DNA of 64,000 bases. Origin: Torreya grandis. Taxonomy: Eukaryota > Streptophyta > Pinopsida > Cupressales > Taxaceae. How positions within the stretch are numbered: position 1 is the stretch's first letter; every line of letters starts with the position of its first letter. Made by a program: the position numbers and the translations under genes. The notes beneath the pieces are model-generated. The model had not been told where the DNA came from. It worked only from the letters and a program-made list of their open reading frames with translations, and searched no databases. Of the stretch, positions 47,791-60,489 are shown in pieces. Location: positions 781,001-845,000 of the forward strand of contig JARHVA010002685.1 of the NCBI GenBank assembly GCA_037957365.1, in the 5' to 3' direction.

Positions 47791-48849
47791 AAACCTTGTG
47801 ATTTTTATGTTTTAATTTTAATTTTAATACTATATAAAATCTCTTTTTATTTCATAATAATCTTGTATAAGTGTATAAAGTGATGTATGGTGAGGTTTAG
47901 TGATAAATAACTATCCTTCTCTTCTCTTTGTCCTTTCATGTTTAGTGTAAGAACTTCTCATTATAACAGGTCATATAGAGTGTAACTAGTGTGTTGGGAT
48001 CCCTTAAAGTGTGTAAGTGTCCTTAGAGTATATAATCTGACCTATAGTCCACTTACACTAATTTTTCTCATGCATATCACCTCTATATTGAAATACTAAT
48101 GTTAGAATATTTTAAGACCTTGAAGCTAGTGTCATAGGTCTTATTTCTTAGTGTAGGATGTATGATGATCTTGTGGAAATCCTTATGTGTATCACACCCT
48201 TAGAATAGTTTATTTCCATGCATATTTCTTATTGTTTTCCCATAAATAATTAGTTAGCATAGGTGATAAGTACTTAAACTTCAATGTAGGGAGCTAACCC
48301 TTAGACCTAGAGGTCTACCTCTACTATAGGCAACCCACAGGCCTAGAGCTAGTCCAATGTTGCTCAAATCTTAAAGTAGGCTTGAAAAAACTTCTCTAGG
48401 GTGATATATTTTTTGACAACCTGAACCATTTAAAAGAGTGACTATTTAGCCATATCATACTCAAATATTAGATATTCAACTCCCTCCATACTCACCCAAA
48501 CTCCTCTCTAAAAGAGAAACCAAAGTCCTTCCGGTTCCAAATAAAAATGTCGAATGTGTTGAAAATTATAACTCAATGAAACAATATGTATTTATTGAAG
48601 TAATTAAAGAATTTTTATAAAGTCACATTCTATCATCTTTGGTTAGAAGAATTTCCTCTCATTTTAAGAAACTTACAACCACTATTCATTATACACAATG
48701 GGTAAAAGTTGACAAAGGATTTGAAAACCGAGTGGTAAAACTCTCTAGTTTTTAAGTAGTCTAACACATCATGTGAGATAATCATAAATAAGTCTTTGAG
48801 ACCAAAATTTTTGAGTTTCCTATTAATAATACTATGATAAAGGCACCCA

Positions 48850-49400
48850 TGAAAAATATCCCTCTCTACTTTTCCCAAATTTAGAGGAATAACTAATGAA
48901 AATATTGATACATTTATCTTTGAGTTTGATATCATATGTTATAGTTATGAATACAATAGCTATGCTAAAAAAATGAAGTTGTTTCCAACCACTCTTAAGG
49001 GTGTAGCCCTCAGATGGTTTATGAATTTAGGGAATGATTTAATCTTTACTTGGAAATAGATGAAGGATAAATTTATATTAAAGCATTAAGAGTAATACAA
49101 AGGAAGGGACTATATAAGGAATGAAACCTTATAGATGTCACAAAATGAATAAAAACCATTTAAATATTACTTGGAGAGGTTAATTTCTAGTCTAGAGAAA
49201 TCCAAGCAAACTACTATGGATAGATAATTGATCAAGTTAGTATTTATAAAAGGAATTTGGAAGAATGTATCGAAGCATTGGATATAATTAATAATGGATA
49301 TATCTCATGATTTACATTTTATGATATCACTCATGAATAAATTAATCAAGATTAATGATGAAGAAAACTTATAAAAATTGAACTTGATCACTATTAATAG
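48850..49400 (+). pseudogene. Decayed Ty3/Gypsy gag (element E)
   Basis: The plus strand reads LSTFPKFRGITNENIDTFIFEFDIICYSYEY, here split by no stop, then KMKLFPTTLKGVALRWFMNL and FTWK, stop, MKDKFILKH. This is the conserved capsid region of a plant Gypsy group (family P.F.G...ED...FLFEFD...., LFP.TLK..ALRWFM.L). Later blocks FKYYLERLISSLEKSK and LIKLVFIKGI also fit. It would build the virus-like particle. Premature stops include TAG and TAA where Trp or Gln is expected. The element lies just after the 3' LTR of B, on the same strand; its own LTRs were not recognised. Confidence 0.85.
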
Positions 49401-49739
49401 CCAAATACACTAATGGATTATCAAATATGGAAGTTAGTAATTTATTACAAGACATAAAGTAGGGCATCATAAATCATTTATCTACATATTTGGATACATT
49501 ACACACATAAAAAGTAAGAAGAGATGGAACAAGCCTTGATGTATACTATTTGGACTACTATAAGAATAACACTTATTATAGATGTCATGCTACCTATTTC
49601 ATAATAACCAACATAATAGAATAATATCATAATACATTAGAGAGACATTAAATTAGAGGAGATGAAGAGTAGATATTATATGTTTCCAAATTAAAACCAT
49701 AGACATAAATTCTACATAATTCATGTATGTCATATAGTT

Positions 49740-50060
49740 CTCCAAATTTTAATTCACAATTCTATGTTCCTCATACTTGGCATGCATCAACTTCCTAGAA
49801 TTAACCATCCTAACAACAATCCCAAAATTAAGATTGGAATTAGAAAAAACTTAATCTAAAAACAATTTTAAACAACAAAAATAACCATGGAAATAACAAA
49901 ATTATAACTATAAATGGAATCCACCTTCTAACCAATGACAATAGTCATGGTGATGGAATCAACCTTGGCTCAACCAAAACCCCACGTGAAACAATAACCA
50001 ACACTCATGCCAATCATTCCCATTCCACCTCTACCAAGGTCCCCATAATTTCCTAGCTAT
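49740..50060 (+). pseudogene. Asn/Gln/Trp/Pro-rich gag tail (element E)
   Basis: Frames in this stretch are rich in Asn, Gln, Pro and Trp, with NQPWLNQNPT and FPFHLYQGPHN, like the low-complexity linker between capsid and protease in related plant elements. Stops fall where TGG (Trp) would be expected, consistent with C-to-T change on the other strand. No zinc knuckle is visible. Confidence 0.55.
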
Positions 50061-50339
50061 CCTAAACCTATAATATCCAAAAAACAAGTAGCATCAATTA
50101 GTCCTCTTTTTCTAGAGAGACTTAATCTATAAAAAAGAAGTAGAGTTTGATTTTGTAGGCCAATTTAAAAATGTGTGTTTTAAAATCCATTTATATCAAG
50201 AAATTAAGGATATTCCCATTTATACTAAGGATATTTTATAAATTTTCCTTAATAAACCTATTCATAAATTAAAGGATCCCAATATTTTCCATGTGGTTGG
50301 GTAACTTGTGAATACCATGTTGGGAAACATCATCCTAAC

Positions 50340-50815
50340 CAAATACTCTAATACAGGTAGCCTGATTGTTGATGTTTACTTGAGTGGAACCATCACTCAA
50401 AATACCTTTATTTATTTAGGTGAAATCATTAATGTCATGATAAAATAAACCATGATAAAAATTAAACTTTTATGCCTTCGAGAGACACCAAATGTTCTAT
50501 AGATGGTTCACCATTCAAATATAAAATTTGAGGAGTCATAGAGAACATTGTGATAATAGTAGAATCATGGGCATATCCCATTGATTTCATGATAATAAAA
50601 CCCAAATAAAACCTATGTTAATAACTTATGATCTTAGGTATACCTTGGCTAGCTATAGCTGAGGCATTCATTAGTTACAAGTCTAGAAACATGATCACTT
50701 CTAATGGAAACACCATGAATAAATTGGTTTTATATCCACCTACCCAACCTTCATCAGATGGGGAACAATCACCATGGTTAGAATTAGAGGTTGATGACCA
50801 CTTTCCCTTTTGAAA
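50340..50815 (+). pseudogene. Decayed aspartic protease (element E)
   Basis: Order of motifs: SLIVDVYLSG, LGEIINVMIK (family LGA.INIM, active site lost), then WAYPIDFMIIKPK (family WEYPTDFLVLQPK), and LILGRPWLA-like LGIPWLAIAEAFISYKS with GNTMNKLVLYPPTQPS near 50640-50760. The last part is still open (50628-50813). Stops upstream and the missing DSG-like triad show it is inactive. It is the partner of the gag relic at 48850 and stands about 900 bp downstream of it. Confidence 0.8.
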
Positions 50816-50889
50816 ATTTATTACCATTGAATGTAAACCTTTTTTCAATAATAAGAGGAAGATACAATCACTTCCAATGTCATAAAAAA

Positions 50890-51139
50890 CATGTATATAA
50901 TAGATCAACATACTGATAACATTATTTCTTGCACCTATTATCCCATTTACAATATTTTTCATGAAGAAGGCATCTCAAACATAAAATATGATACTAATAC
51001 CTTTCATCATATTCTACTACACACATATTGCCTTAACACTCTTCTGGGAATCATTGAATCCATGAAAGCCTTATCAAAAAAATTGGATATACTACTAGTG
51101 ACACCCCTTAATGTTAACAATAAACTAGATTCCCAATAA
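50890..51139 (+). pseudogene. Polyprotein remnant downstream of protease E
   Basis: An 82-codon open frame directly follows the protease. It has no recognised motif, but its position and mixed composition fit the protease-to-RT linker. No RT motif follows in the next 3 kb. Confidence 0.3.
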
Positions 51140-54100
51140 GAAAACTAGCTAGTCACCATGCGTCAAAAGCATAATGTAACAACCATTTTTGTATACACAC
51201 CAGATAGTAACAATGTTACAAAGTGTCAACTAGAGTTTAGCATGAAAATATGTAATAAGATATATAACTATGTTATAACCAACATAATAACTATACCAAG
51301 TACATAACTCATCAATGACTTCATTAGGAAGTGTTTTTAACCACTTAGTATTTAGATAGAAGTGGGTCAGTGTGGTCATACCCATGCACATCTATATGTG
51401 TATTTCATTGTGGCCTTTCTATCAAAGCTGCACTAACTTATGTCCTTACTTGATTACTTGTATAGTTTATAGAACAACTAGTGCCTCATTAGGTAATTTA
51501 ACAAAGTCCAATAAACATATAAAAATAGAAAATAGATTCAACTATAGAATCATCATACTAAACTTGCTTAAGCAAGATCTACCAATTCTCAAGTAACAAA
51601 CAAAGATAAAAGAAAAAAGACTATTTTAAAAAATAATACAAAGCCTTGGAATAATTTAAAAATCACAAACAAACACAAGCACAAGGTTGGGCATCAATTG
51701 CCTAAGGTAAATGCGTAAGCTTCATGAGATGTTTCAACCACCATGCTTATGTTATGTTTTGGAATATCTTACCAATCTACAAGGTAGGGTTATAAGCACA
51801 TGTCAAGGTATGCCTAAGGATCTTACTTGATTTAGAACATTGGCTTAAGGTTATCCTTTTTTTCCCAATCATTATTGTTATGAGTCCTATATGAGTTCAA
51901 GGGACTCAACACTAATTAATAGTTCCACATACTAGTGCACTTATACTATGTTTTAATTTTAATCTCATTCTTAAATAATTAAACCTTTTTATCTTAGGTT
52001 AATGTCTTTGGCCTATGCATAACATTATTGTTTAACTTTAGATTAAAAATTACTTGTTCTTATTTTCCAAAGGATAATTATAAATTCCAACTCAAGTAGT
52101 ATAACTCCATAAAACTTCCTTTTATATAAAAGGGTGAAGATTAACTTGTTTAATATTCTAATGATCAATTCCAAATGTGGAGTAAATGATCTTCTATCAC
52201 AATATGCCTTGGTTTGGAATAACCATTTGATTTTTAAAAGATTTAAGTACTTAACTTAGTTTCCAAGTTACTTTTATCATATGCATAAGATTTACATAAT
52301 CTCATTTGTAGTTCAATTCCAAGAGATTATAAGGAGTTGTCCCCAAACATTCCACTTCACTTCAATAGTGATTTATTAATTTACAAGTAGAGCGTTTGTC
52401 TTCTAGTAAACTTTAGAATATTTATACAACTTTACTTACTAAGAAATTATTATATTTTAACCCTTATCAGAGATTCTAACCAAAAATAAAAATTCATGTA
52501 TAAGTATTATGATGGTTAGAATCTCTTTAATACACCATATTATAATCACAAGTATTCCATCTTATTAATCTGTATAGGTTATTATCTTAAGATATTCCTT
52601 AGAAGTTAAAAAAAAATAGAATTAATTAAACCATCACTTTAATGAAGTTTTATACTAATTAATTTAATTTAAAAATTCCTTATAGACATAAGTTTATAAG
52701 TCACATCATAATAATTTATTATAATTCTCAACACAAATTAACTTGCTTGAAGAATAAAATTACTCAATTTCTATAAGCATAATGATAATACCATAATAAG
52801 TATTCAATGTAAATATGAATTTATAGTTTTAACTTGAGATGAAATCAAAAATATAACAACATTACTTTCCAATTCTCATGTGCTCATTTGCATCAAAAGA
52901 CTCATGTAAAATCAGAAGTAACTCTTACAACTATGTTCCAAAAAAAACCACTACAAACTCAAATAACTAGTTAATTCAATACCATGAACTCAATAATAAT
53001 CAAGTGTAAACAAATATATGAATACGTGTTCATTTTATAAGATAACTAAATAACCAATGAAACATTGTAATTAAAATGCCATGACTTTCTAAGTTTTAAA
53101 TTTATAAGTTTCATTATAAATCTACTTATTCCAATAGTAAGAGACTAATTGAAAGTACATATTAAAGTCATATAACTATGTTCATACTATCAAATGCCTT
53201 AATGAACTGGTGGAATTCCATGTACAAATATTAATATAAAGAATAAATTGATAATATAATGATCAAATATAATCATAATCATAGATCAATCTTGCATGTT
53301 TTATGCAAATTTAAAATATAAACATACCATTAACTTGTATCAAATTAAAACTACAATGAATAAAATTAATTAGATAAACATTTTAATTCCTACAATCAAT
53401 TGTCACAACTCAAATATAAATAAGAAGTGTCTCAACAATATTTTACACGTAATCCAATAAAGCTAAACCCGCCTTTCCAATCCCAATTATCTCAACCATA
53501 AGTGGACTAAGAGCACCCCAACCTTCAATTAGATATGGATCAGGGTAGTAGAGAAATAATGGAGAAATGTCAAACTAAACATATTGGTATTGACAAAACT
53601 AAAAAAATTAATAATGGAAAGAAATGAACCACATGTCATTATTCCATATCATCAAGATCTATTAACTTAGTACATGATTATGACTCCAGCTCATTCTCTT
53701 GAGTTTTTTATTTATAAGTTATATTATATTCAAAGAATCTAATATGGCCTATAAATTTATGTCATGTATTTATCATGAAATTGTCCTCAAATACTATTTT
53801 AATAGATATTACTGAGTTAAAATAAAAACTCATAGAAAGAAGACAACAACTTCAACCAACCAAAATGACCACTTAATACACCACGTAAAGTTATGGGTCA
53901 AAGTTTGACTAAAATAGAATTTACCAACAAAGGAAGAAAATTCAAAAATAATTATAATAATATAAATGTAATCATAACAATAAAAACAATCAAGTAATCA
54001 TAATTTCCAAACATAGGTCAACTTGTAACAATTTGAATGAATTCCAACATCATGATCAAAATCATACAAATAATCCAAACTATATTTTATAAACTCAAGT

Positions 54101-54242
54101 CAACTAATAATGACCAAATTATGAAATAGAAGTATGTCAAACCTAATCATGAAGACAAAATAATAATAAAATATTATTTTTCCAAAAACCCTAATGTTTA
54201 TTTCAAACACATGAAGGCTCAATAATGTCATTGCCCCAAAAT
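51140..54242. other. Unassigned AT-rich stretch
   Basis: About 3.1 kb with no recognisable coding domain, LTR or tandem array. RT and integrase of element E would be expected here but cannot be seen. Confidence 0.4.
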
Positions 54243-56153
54243 CATGGCTTATCACACCCTAATTTTTCTCTAAGCTCAAAAACCTATCTGATCCATGGAT
54301 TTTTATGATTGTTAGTTGATTAACTAATGTTTGATTAAGATTTATGTAATATGGTGATTATGAAATAGTTATATGTTATTTAATTTACATGATTAGTTTG
54401 ATATGAATTAGCAATAATTTTTTTTATGTATATTATGATCATTTTTGTTATATATACAACATTATTTTATAGATATAATGATGTTTTAGGCTAACTACCT
54501 TCATTATTATGAGGTAGATGCAAGACAGATCCATCCCTTAGAATGGGACAGAGGGAGGGCATCATCATAGAGGGTGGTTTAGATGAATATGCTGGGGGAT
54601 GATAGAGAATGAAATGAGAAACCCATGCACAAACCACAATATTATTTCATATTTTATGATTAATTGTTTGAGTTAGATAGTAGTGTTATACTTTATTTTC
54701 TATTTTAATGTCTTCTGTGATATTTTGTGTTCATAGATCATTGTATGTGATTATGTAATTCCAACCAATCTAGTTATTATTGATGTTATTAGTTAGTTAA
54801 TTTGATAAATCTATACCTAACTAGTTTAACATAATTTAATGTGATGTTGTACATAGTTAAATATTCATTTAAAAATGCTTGTTTGGATTCTTTGCTTAGA
54901 AATAATTGATATATGTTATTACTTAATTAAGTCAGTTTGTTAGTGATTATTTATATTTAAGAGATTACTATTATTTATTTTCATAGTGATATAAACCTAT
55001 AAAAGACTTAATGAATTATAAGCTCTTGTTAAGTATTAATGAATTATTTTGGCATGGTAAAATGAGATTTGTGTTTTGATTTTACAATGTTGGGTAATAA
55101 ACATAACCTAATGCAAGTTGTTATGTATAATATCATTATAAAACTATTATATAAACATCATTGCATTTGTTGAATTTTTTGCTAAAATTTATGGGTTTTT
55201 GTTTACCTATAGGGTTAACTTATAATGGAGGTAGAATGTATAGTGGATGTTTGTGGATGACATGGTAACCATTAACAATAGTATTTTAAAAATCATATAT
55301 GTTCTAAACATGCTATATAGTCATTATGTTAATTAGTCGATATTCAACTTTGCATGGAAAGATTTTGATTAGTTGACTAGTCAATGGTCGACATTGCATG
55401 AAATAAAATTTGGTATTATGACTTTATATTTATTTGGTTTTAGATAGCCTAAGTGAAGTCAATTTTGGATTTGTTTAAGTCAAAAGGCATGCATATTTTT
55501 ATATAGGATGTATAATGAATATTTTATTGAATCATTGGATTTTTGAGATGAATAGGGTTTATAATCACTCTTTGACTTTGGGCTAACCATCATTCTTACA
55601 AAAATTGTGATGGAATTTTAGATCTTGGTTGCATGAGAATGGTGGTAGACTATAGCTTAGTGGGTATTTCGTTGAGCTATTTTTACATGCATATTTTAAA
55701 TCAATTTAGTCAACCACAAATGGAGGGGAAGGTGGTGGTGAGTAAGGTGATGGAAATGAATAAAATAAAGGTAAAGGAAGACTAGGAGGCATGCATATGG
55801 GAAGTAGTAGATAGAAAGAGAAGGATAGTTTGATTTAATGAAGAAGAGTATATATGACTTCCTTGGCATAATTATAATCATAGGTTAGTTTTGTACTTAA
55901 AATTCCTATGTGTAATGATTCATAGATTTTGAGTTAAAATGGTTACTAGGTTTTCATTTATTTGACATGATATGGAAAATTATAAAGGGCTATATGTAGG
56001 GCCCTATGGAAGGCTTGGCCTCCACAAAACTCTGCATCCAACCCAGGATAACCTAAAGGAATTAGATAGAGATGTAGGAATTGCCATGGTTATTTAGGCT
56101 ATAATTAAGCTATGTCTTAAATCACACTTTCAATTCAAAAATATCTATTCAAT

Positions 56154-56339
56154 CATGGAATGATTATTTATTAATGGGTATATTTGATTTGGCTTGAACT
56201 AGTTTTGTTATTGAACCAATTTATATATATATTCATTAAGGTATTTAATAAAATAGATTGAGATTTTGGGTTTTATGAGGGCTTGATTGTGTATAAAACT
56301 AATTTTATTTTGAATACAAAAGTAGGGGTTCTTTATATA

Positions 56340-56375
<36 letters not shown>

Positions 56376-56614
56376 CTCTCTCTCTCTCTCTGTGTGTCTA
56401 TATATATATATATATCCCATAGTCTATTTTATATAAAGAACCCATAATTTTGTATTCAAAATACAATTAGTTTTATAGACAATCAAGCCCTCATAAAACC
56501 CAAAATATCAATCTATTTTATTAAATACCTTAATGAATATATATAAAAACTAGTTCAATAACAAAACTAGTTCAAGCCAAATAAAATATACCCATTAAGA
56601 AATAATCATTCCAT

Positions 56615-56615
<1 letters not shown>
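56154..56615. repeat. Foldback: 187-bp inverted arms around a microsatellite loop
   Basis: 56154-56340 and 56429-56615 are inverted copies; only about a dozen positions differ by eye. The 88-nt loop is almost all simple repeat: (AC)16 at 56342-56373, (CT)9, a TGTGTG run and (TA)n. The arms could form a long hairpin. No target-site duplication was found, so it may be an inverted duplication or a MITE-like element. Confidence 0.85.
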
Positions 56616-56697
<82 letters not shown>

Positions 56698-56764
56698 CTT
56701 TAAAATAAGTGTGTGTGTGTGTGTGTGTATATAGACACACATAGACATATTTAGTTTGAACCAA

Positions 56765-56805
<41 letters not shown>

Positions 56806-56884
56806 CAAACTAAGTTTATGTGTATATATATATACACACACACACACAAACACACACACTTAGTTTGAACCAATGATATATATA
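56616..56884. repeat. Compound microsatellite with inverted TTAGTTTGAAC units
   Basis: An (AC)n tract (56614-56696), a (TG)n tract, an (AT)n tract of about 36 nt (56766-56802) and a further (AC)n. TTAGTTTGAAC occurs at 56751 and 56860, and its reverse complement at 56803, so the (AT)n tract sits in the loop of a second hairpin. Apparent minus-strand frames with Val-Cys runs are artefacts. Confidence 0.85.
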
Positions 56885-59199
56885 ACCTAGAAAGTTAGGG
56901 ATTTTAAAAGAAATTATATGTAGGATACCTGTATAGATGAACTCAAAGTGTTGGGTTCGAATCAAATTTTATTGCTTTAGATTTAAAATGAATTTATAAA
57001 TTTTAAATTAAAATAATATTATGTATATATTCAACTCTATTATATATATCATAAAATGCATACTTATTCATATATGGGTTTGAAAACAAATATTTTAGAT
57101 CCATAATAAATAACTTGGATACACGTAGGTAAAAGAATGAACTGTTATCTATGAACTCATTTCTATATATAGATATATACATGAAGAGGTAAATGTTGTT
57201 AGGGTAGAGTTAAGATTTTATTTGAATTCATTATATTTGAACTATGCAAAAGCATATCTATGATTGTGTATTATTATTACATATCCATATTAGACTGTGA
57301 TTTGAGTATGAGTCTTGCCCAGTTGGTGAAAAGATTGGGTATGCGGTATTAAATATAATTTACATGAGGGTATTTATGGGGTCAAATATAAGTTTTTATA
57401 TCAAAAACCTTGAGTTGGGAATAGTTAGCTGAGTATATGTGCTTGATCATATGCATATAACTTAAATGTTAATTTGAATCAATTGATTTAAATAATAACA
57501 AATAATTTGAATAAATGAAATTGGTATAAATGGATGACTATGTATATATGGTAAATCACATGAAAATCTATATGTTTTAATGAAAAAAGTGTATTTTGGA
57601 TTTATCTAGTTTATAAAAGGGCTATGGGGCTTATTTATTCGCTAGATATATGGTTAGACTATATAGAATACTTTAAGACATTAGATAGTGGATGTCTTCT
57701 TAGACTATAATGTATACAATAAATTATTTATATGGTATTGGTATTGTACTTAAGAATTATATATATATATATAGACACACACACATGATATAAATTACAT
57801 GGCTATTAACTCTGTTATAAATCTGATTGAAATTATTCCATATAAATTTGTGTATGTATATGTATATGCACACACAACTATGTTATGTTTGAAAATATTA
57901 TTATCATAATAGTGTAAAAGTGGGTGCTTGTATATATTTTAATGTTGTTTTGAAGTATTGAAATAAGTTATTTATGAGTTTTAAATATAGAGCATATTAA
58001 GATGTTTAGGACTGGGTTTTGTTATATATGTAGAATATGGACAATTAAATAAACCTATGTTATAATGATTGTTTCATGGATGAAATAAAATTATAAGTTA
58101 CTTATGATTTGGGTAACTAAAAATTTAGATGTTATCAATACCCAGATATTATGTTATATTTAAGACTATTTTTTATTTTGTAATAAACTAGATGATATTG
58201 ATTTCAATACATTACATTTTAAGGACTAAATGTGTGTATTTAATATTTATATACTTAACATATTTTTATTATATAAAGAGAAATATTTTGAATGAATCTA
58301 TTGGTTTTTATATCACTATATAATTTAATCTAATCTTGCATTCATGACTCTAAATAAGTAGTGTACGATTCCTCTATCTTAATTAGTGCCATCAATGCAA
58401 GATGAGTTTAATCAAATTGAGTGGTGTGTATAAAATTGACTGATCATATATATCATTAATTATTAAATGATTTAAAAAATTAATGTTTTAATTAAATATT
58501 TTCATTTCATATGTTGATATAATTTTCCTGTTTATGTGATATCATATTTAAAAAGATTTATTTATGATATACATTATGTATTAGATATGTACAACATACA
58601 GGGTTCTAGTTTGTCACTCTAGATTCCCACACCATAATTATTGACCCATCCATTTAGGGAGGGACATCCCCTTTTTGGGAGATAGTGCGGGGGATATATG
58701 GTCTGTGGTTGGTGTGGAAAAGCACTCAGATGGTGTTCTCCCTCTCAATGAGGGTACTACACAAGAGACTACACTTGAGATTATAGATTGATACTTAAGT
58801 TGTGGAGACTCATGATTCGTGAAGATTTGTATCATGTATTATTATTTGAGATATTATTTATTGCTAAAAACTATAATATTTATTCATTGTACTTCTAGAA
58901 TAGTGGTTGTAATGTTGTATCAGATGTGGCTGAAATTGTATTATTTCATTAATGATTTAGATGTAGTATTTATTGATTTCTCAGCATTATTCATAATTAT
59001 TATAATTTCTCATGGTGATTCTTAGCTAAGTGGATGAGATATAAACATTGTGGTTAACTAAATGAATGTAATTATTTAAAGATCACTAATTAGATTTCTC
59101 ATGGTAAAATTTATAACATGAATATGTGAAATTAATTTAAAAAAAAAATATATATATATATACTAAATTATGGTAAAACCCACTAGGGTTGTTACATTA

Positions 59200-59210
59200 T
59201 GGTATTAAAC
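59200..59210 (+). other. Primer-binding site of element F
   Basis: TGGTATTAAAC closely follows the LTR end, in the context GTTACATTATGG. It is a decayed form of TGGTATCAGAGC, complementary to the initiator Met tRNA and usual for chromoviruses. Confidence 0.7.
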
Positions 59211-59559
59211 GTAAGGCTCAAACTCTATGAATTAATGTGTCCACTAATGAAAAATTATTTTACTAATAAGAAGGAATAACAATGGTGTGATCTAGGCTAG
59301 GAGGTTAGGGTACTCAAAATATCAAACTCCCTTTTGATTCAAATTAGTTTTCCACTGAGCAACTTACAAAGTTGGACCAAATCCTAAAGACCATGTAAGA
59401 GACTAGGGACCATATCATGGACCTAGAATATTAAGTGCATGACCATGAAGAGGAAAATGCTTAGGAGGAACCTGAAGATCATCTTGATGAGAAAGAACAT
59501 CTTCAAGAGCAAATGCATGATGAAGTGCCATAAGCTATGAGAGCTAGAGTAGCTATAGA

Positions 59560-60330
59560 GTTGGCACATGACATGAAAAAGGTAAATCCACCAAAGTTTA
59601 ATGTAAATATGTTGGAAGATAGAGCTGAAGCATGGTTGACAAAAATGAAGAAACATTTTGAGATTTAGAATTATATTGAAGTCACAAAAGTAGTTTGGGG
59701 AGCTTATCAACTTGCTAGTGAAGTAGCAACTTGGTGGGAAAACAAGAAGCTCAAGATGAACCTCAGCTCAACCACCACCACTTGGGAATAGTTTGTGACA
59801 CTATTTAGGTAATTATGGATTCCACAACTATAATTTGATCAAAAGCTTATAGATTTTTAGAATCTTAAGTAAGGGGAATTATCAATGAATGAATACTGGG
59901 AGTAATTCACCAAGATTTTAACTATGTACCTCAATATCAAGTATATGAGAGGTTCAAAATTAGTAAATTCATCATAGGATTGAAACCCTAAATTGGTTAT
60001 GAATTAAATGTGCATGGTCCATCTACCATGGATCAAGTGTTTGAGAAGGTAGTCAAGAAGGTACAAAAAATGAAATCTCTTGCTTAAAACAAAGATAAGT
60101 TCAAAAATAAGTTTGGAAGTTCTAAAACATATTTCAAGAAGAAGAACTAGAAGTAGATGAGTGTATACTCCAATAGTCATTTCAAGGATCATAATTCCAA
60201 GTTCAATAGTGGTTTAGGGAATAGGAGACCTGGTAATGGTTTTAAGGGTGACTTTAAGGGAAACTAACAAGATGACAAGAATAAACATGTTAGAGGTTGC
60301 TTCATAGGTGAAGGTGACCATTATGGTTAA
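59560..60330 (+). pseudogene. Decayed gag (element F)
   Basis: The capsid region begins near 59585 with NPPKFNVNMLEDRAEAWLTKM (the family has PP.F.G..DP..A..WL..M), followed by YQLASEVATWWENKK (family Y.L...A..WW) and TTTWE, stop, FVTLF. Downstream, FEKVVKKVQKMKSLA and a Lys/Asn/Ser-rich tail lead to a zinc-knuckle remnant near 60299 (CFIGEGDHYG), in which the second and third Cys are lost. Gag would package the element RNA. The protease follows about 180 bp downstream. Confidence 0.85.
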
Positions 60331-60489
60331 TAATATTCTCAAGACAAGTCAAAGAACAAAGATTTTGCTTCTCATCAAGGTACATTCTAGTATCATATTC
60401 ATGTAGTTATTGACAATCATTAGGCTGAGTATCAAGATTTGCCCATATAAATGTTTGGTATTTTGATTGATCATCTAGTTTCTATTTTG

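Larger units (their letters stand above)
34354..48440 (+). mobile_element. Element B: long-LTR gag-protease retrotransposon without RT or integrase
   Basis: Two direct LTRs (34354-38978 and 43608 to about 48440) flank a 4.6 kb interior, 1.1 kb of which is a later insertion. The LTRs start TGTTGAC and the 5' copy ends TCAACA, forming a TGTTGA/TCAACA terminal inverted repeat. A primer-binding-site-like TGGTGACTCC lies two bases after the 5' LTR. The interior holds gag, then a protease with an intact DSGAS, then an acidic tail, and no recognisable RT, RNase H or integrase before the 3' LTR. Such an element would depend on enzymes from another element. The LTR copies differ at many positions, so the insertion is old. 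Element A is a distant relative. Confidence 0.85.
43608..48440 (+). repeat. 3' LTR of element B (about 4.8 kb)
   Basis: Starts TGTTGACTATTTTGA and matches the 5' LTR through the CAACCCACAGGCCTAGAG block near 48330. Beyond about 48380 the alignment fades, so the end is approximate and the target-site duplication of B was not found. It carries the hairpin at 46983-47012 and TATAAG near 47738. Confidence 0.8.
54243..59196 (+). repeat. 5' LTR of element F (about 4.95 kb)
   Basis: Its start matches the 3' LTR start, although the initial TG is decayed. It ends GTTGTTACA at 59196, three bases before the primer-binding site. The middle contains the foldback at 56154-56615 and a microsatellite cluster. 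A GC-richer block at 58600-58760 may be near the promoter, but no clear TATA box was found. Confidence 0.75.

Noticed and set aside
48633..48935. 100-codon minus-strand frame
   Set aside because: Overlaps the start of gag E on the opposite strand and has no known motif.
56208..56859. Minus-strand frames with Val-Cys and Tyr-Ile runs
   Set aside because: They lie on the foldback loop and compound microsatellites and are simple-repeat artefacts.
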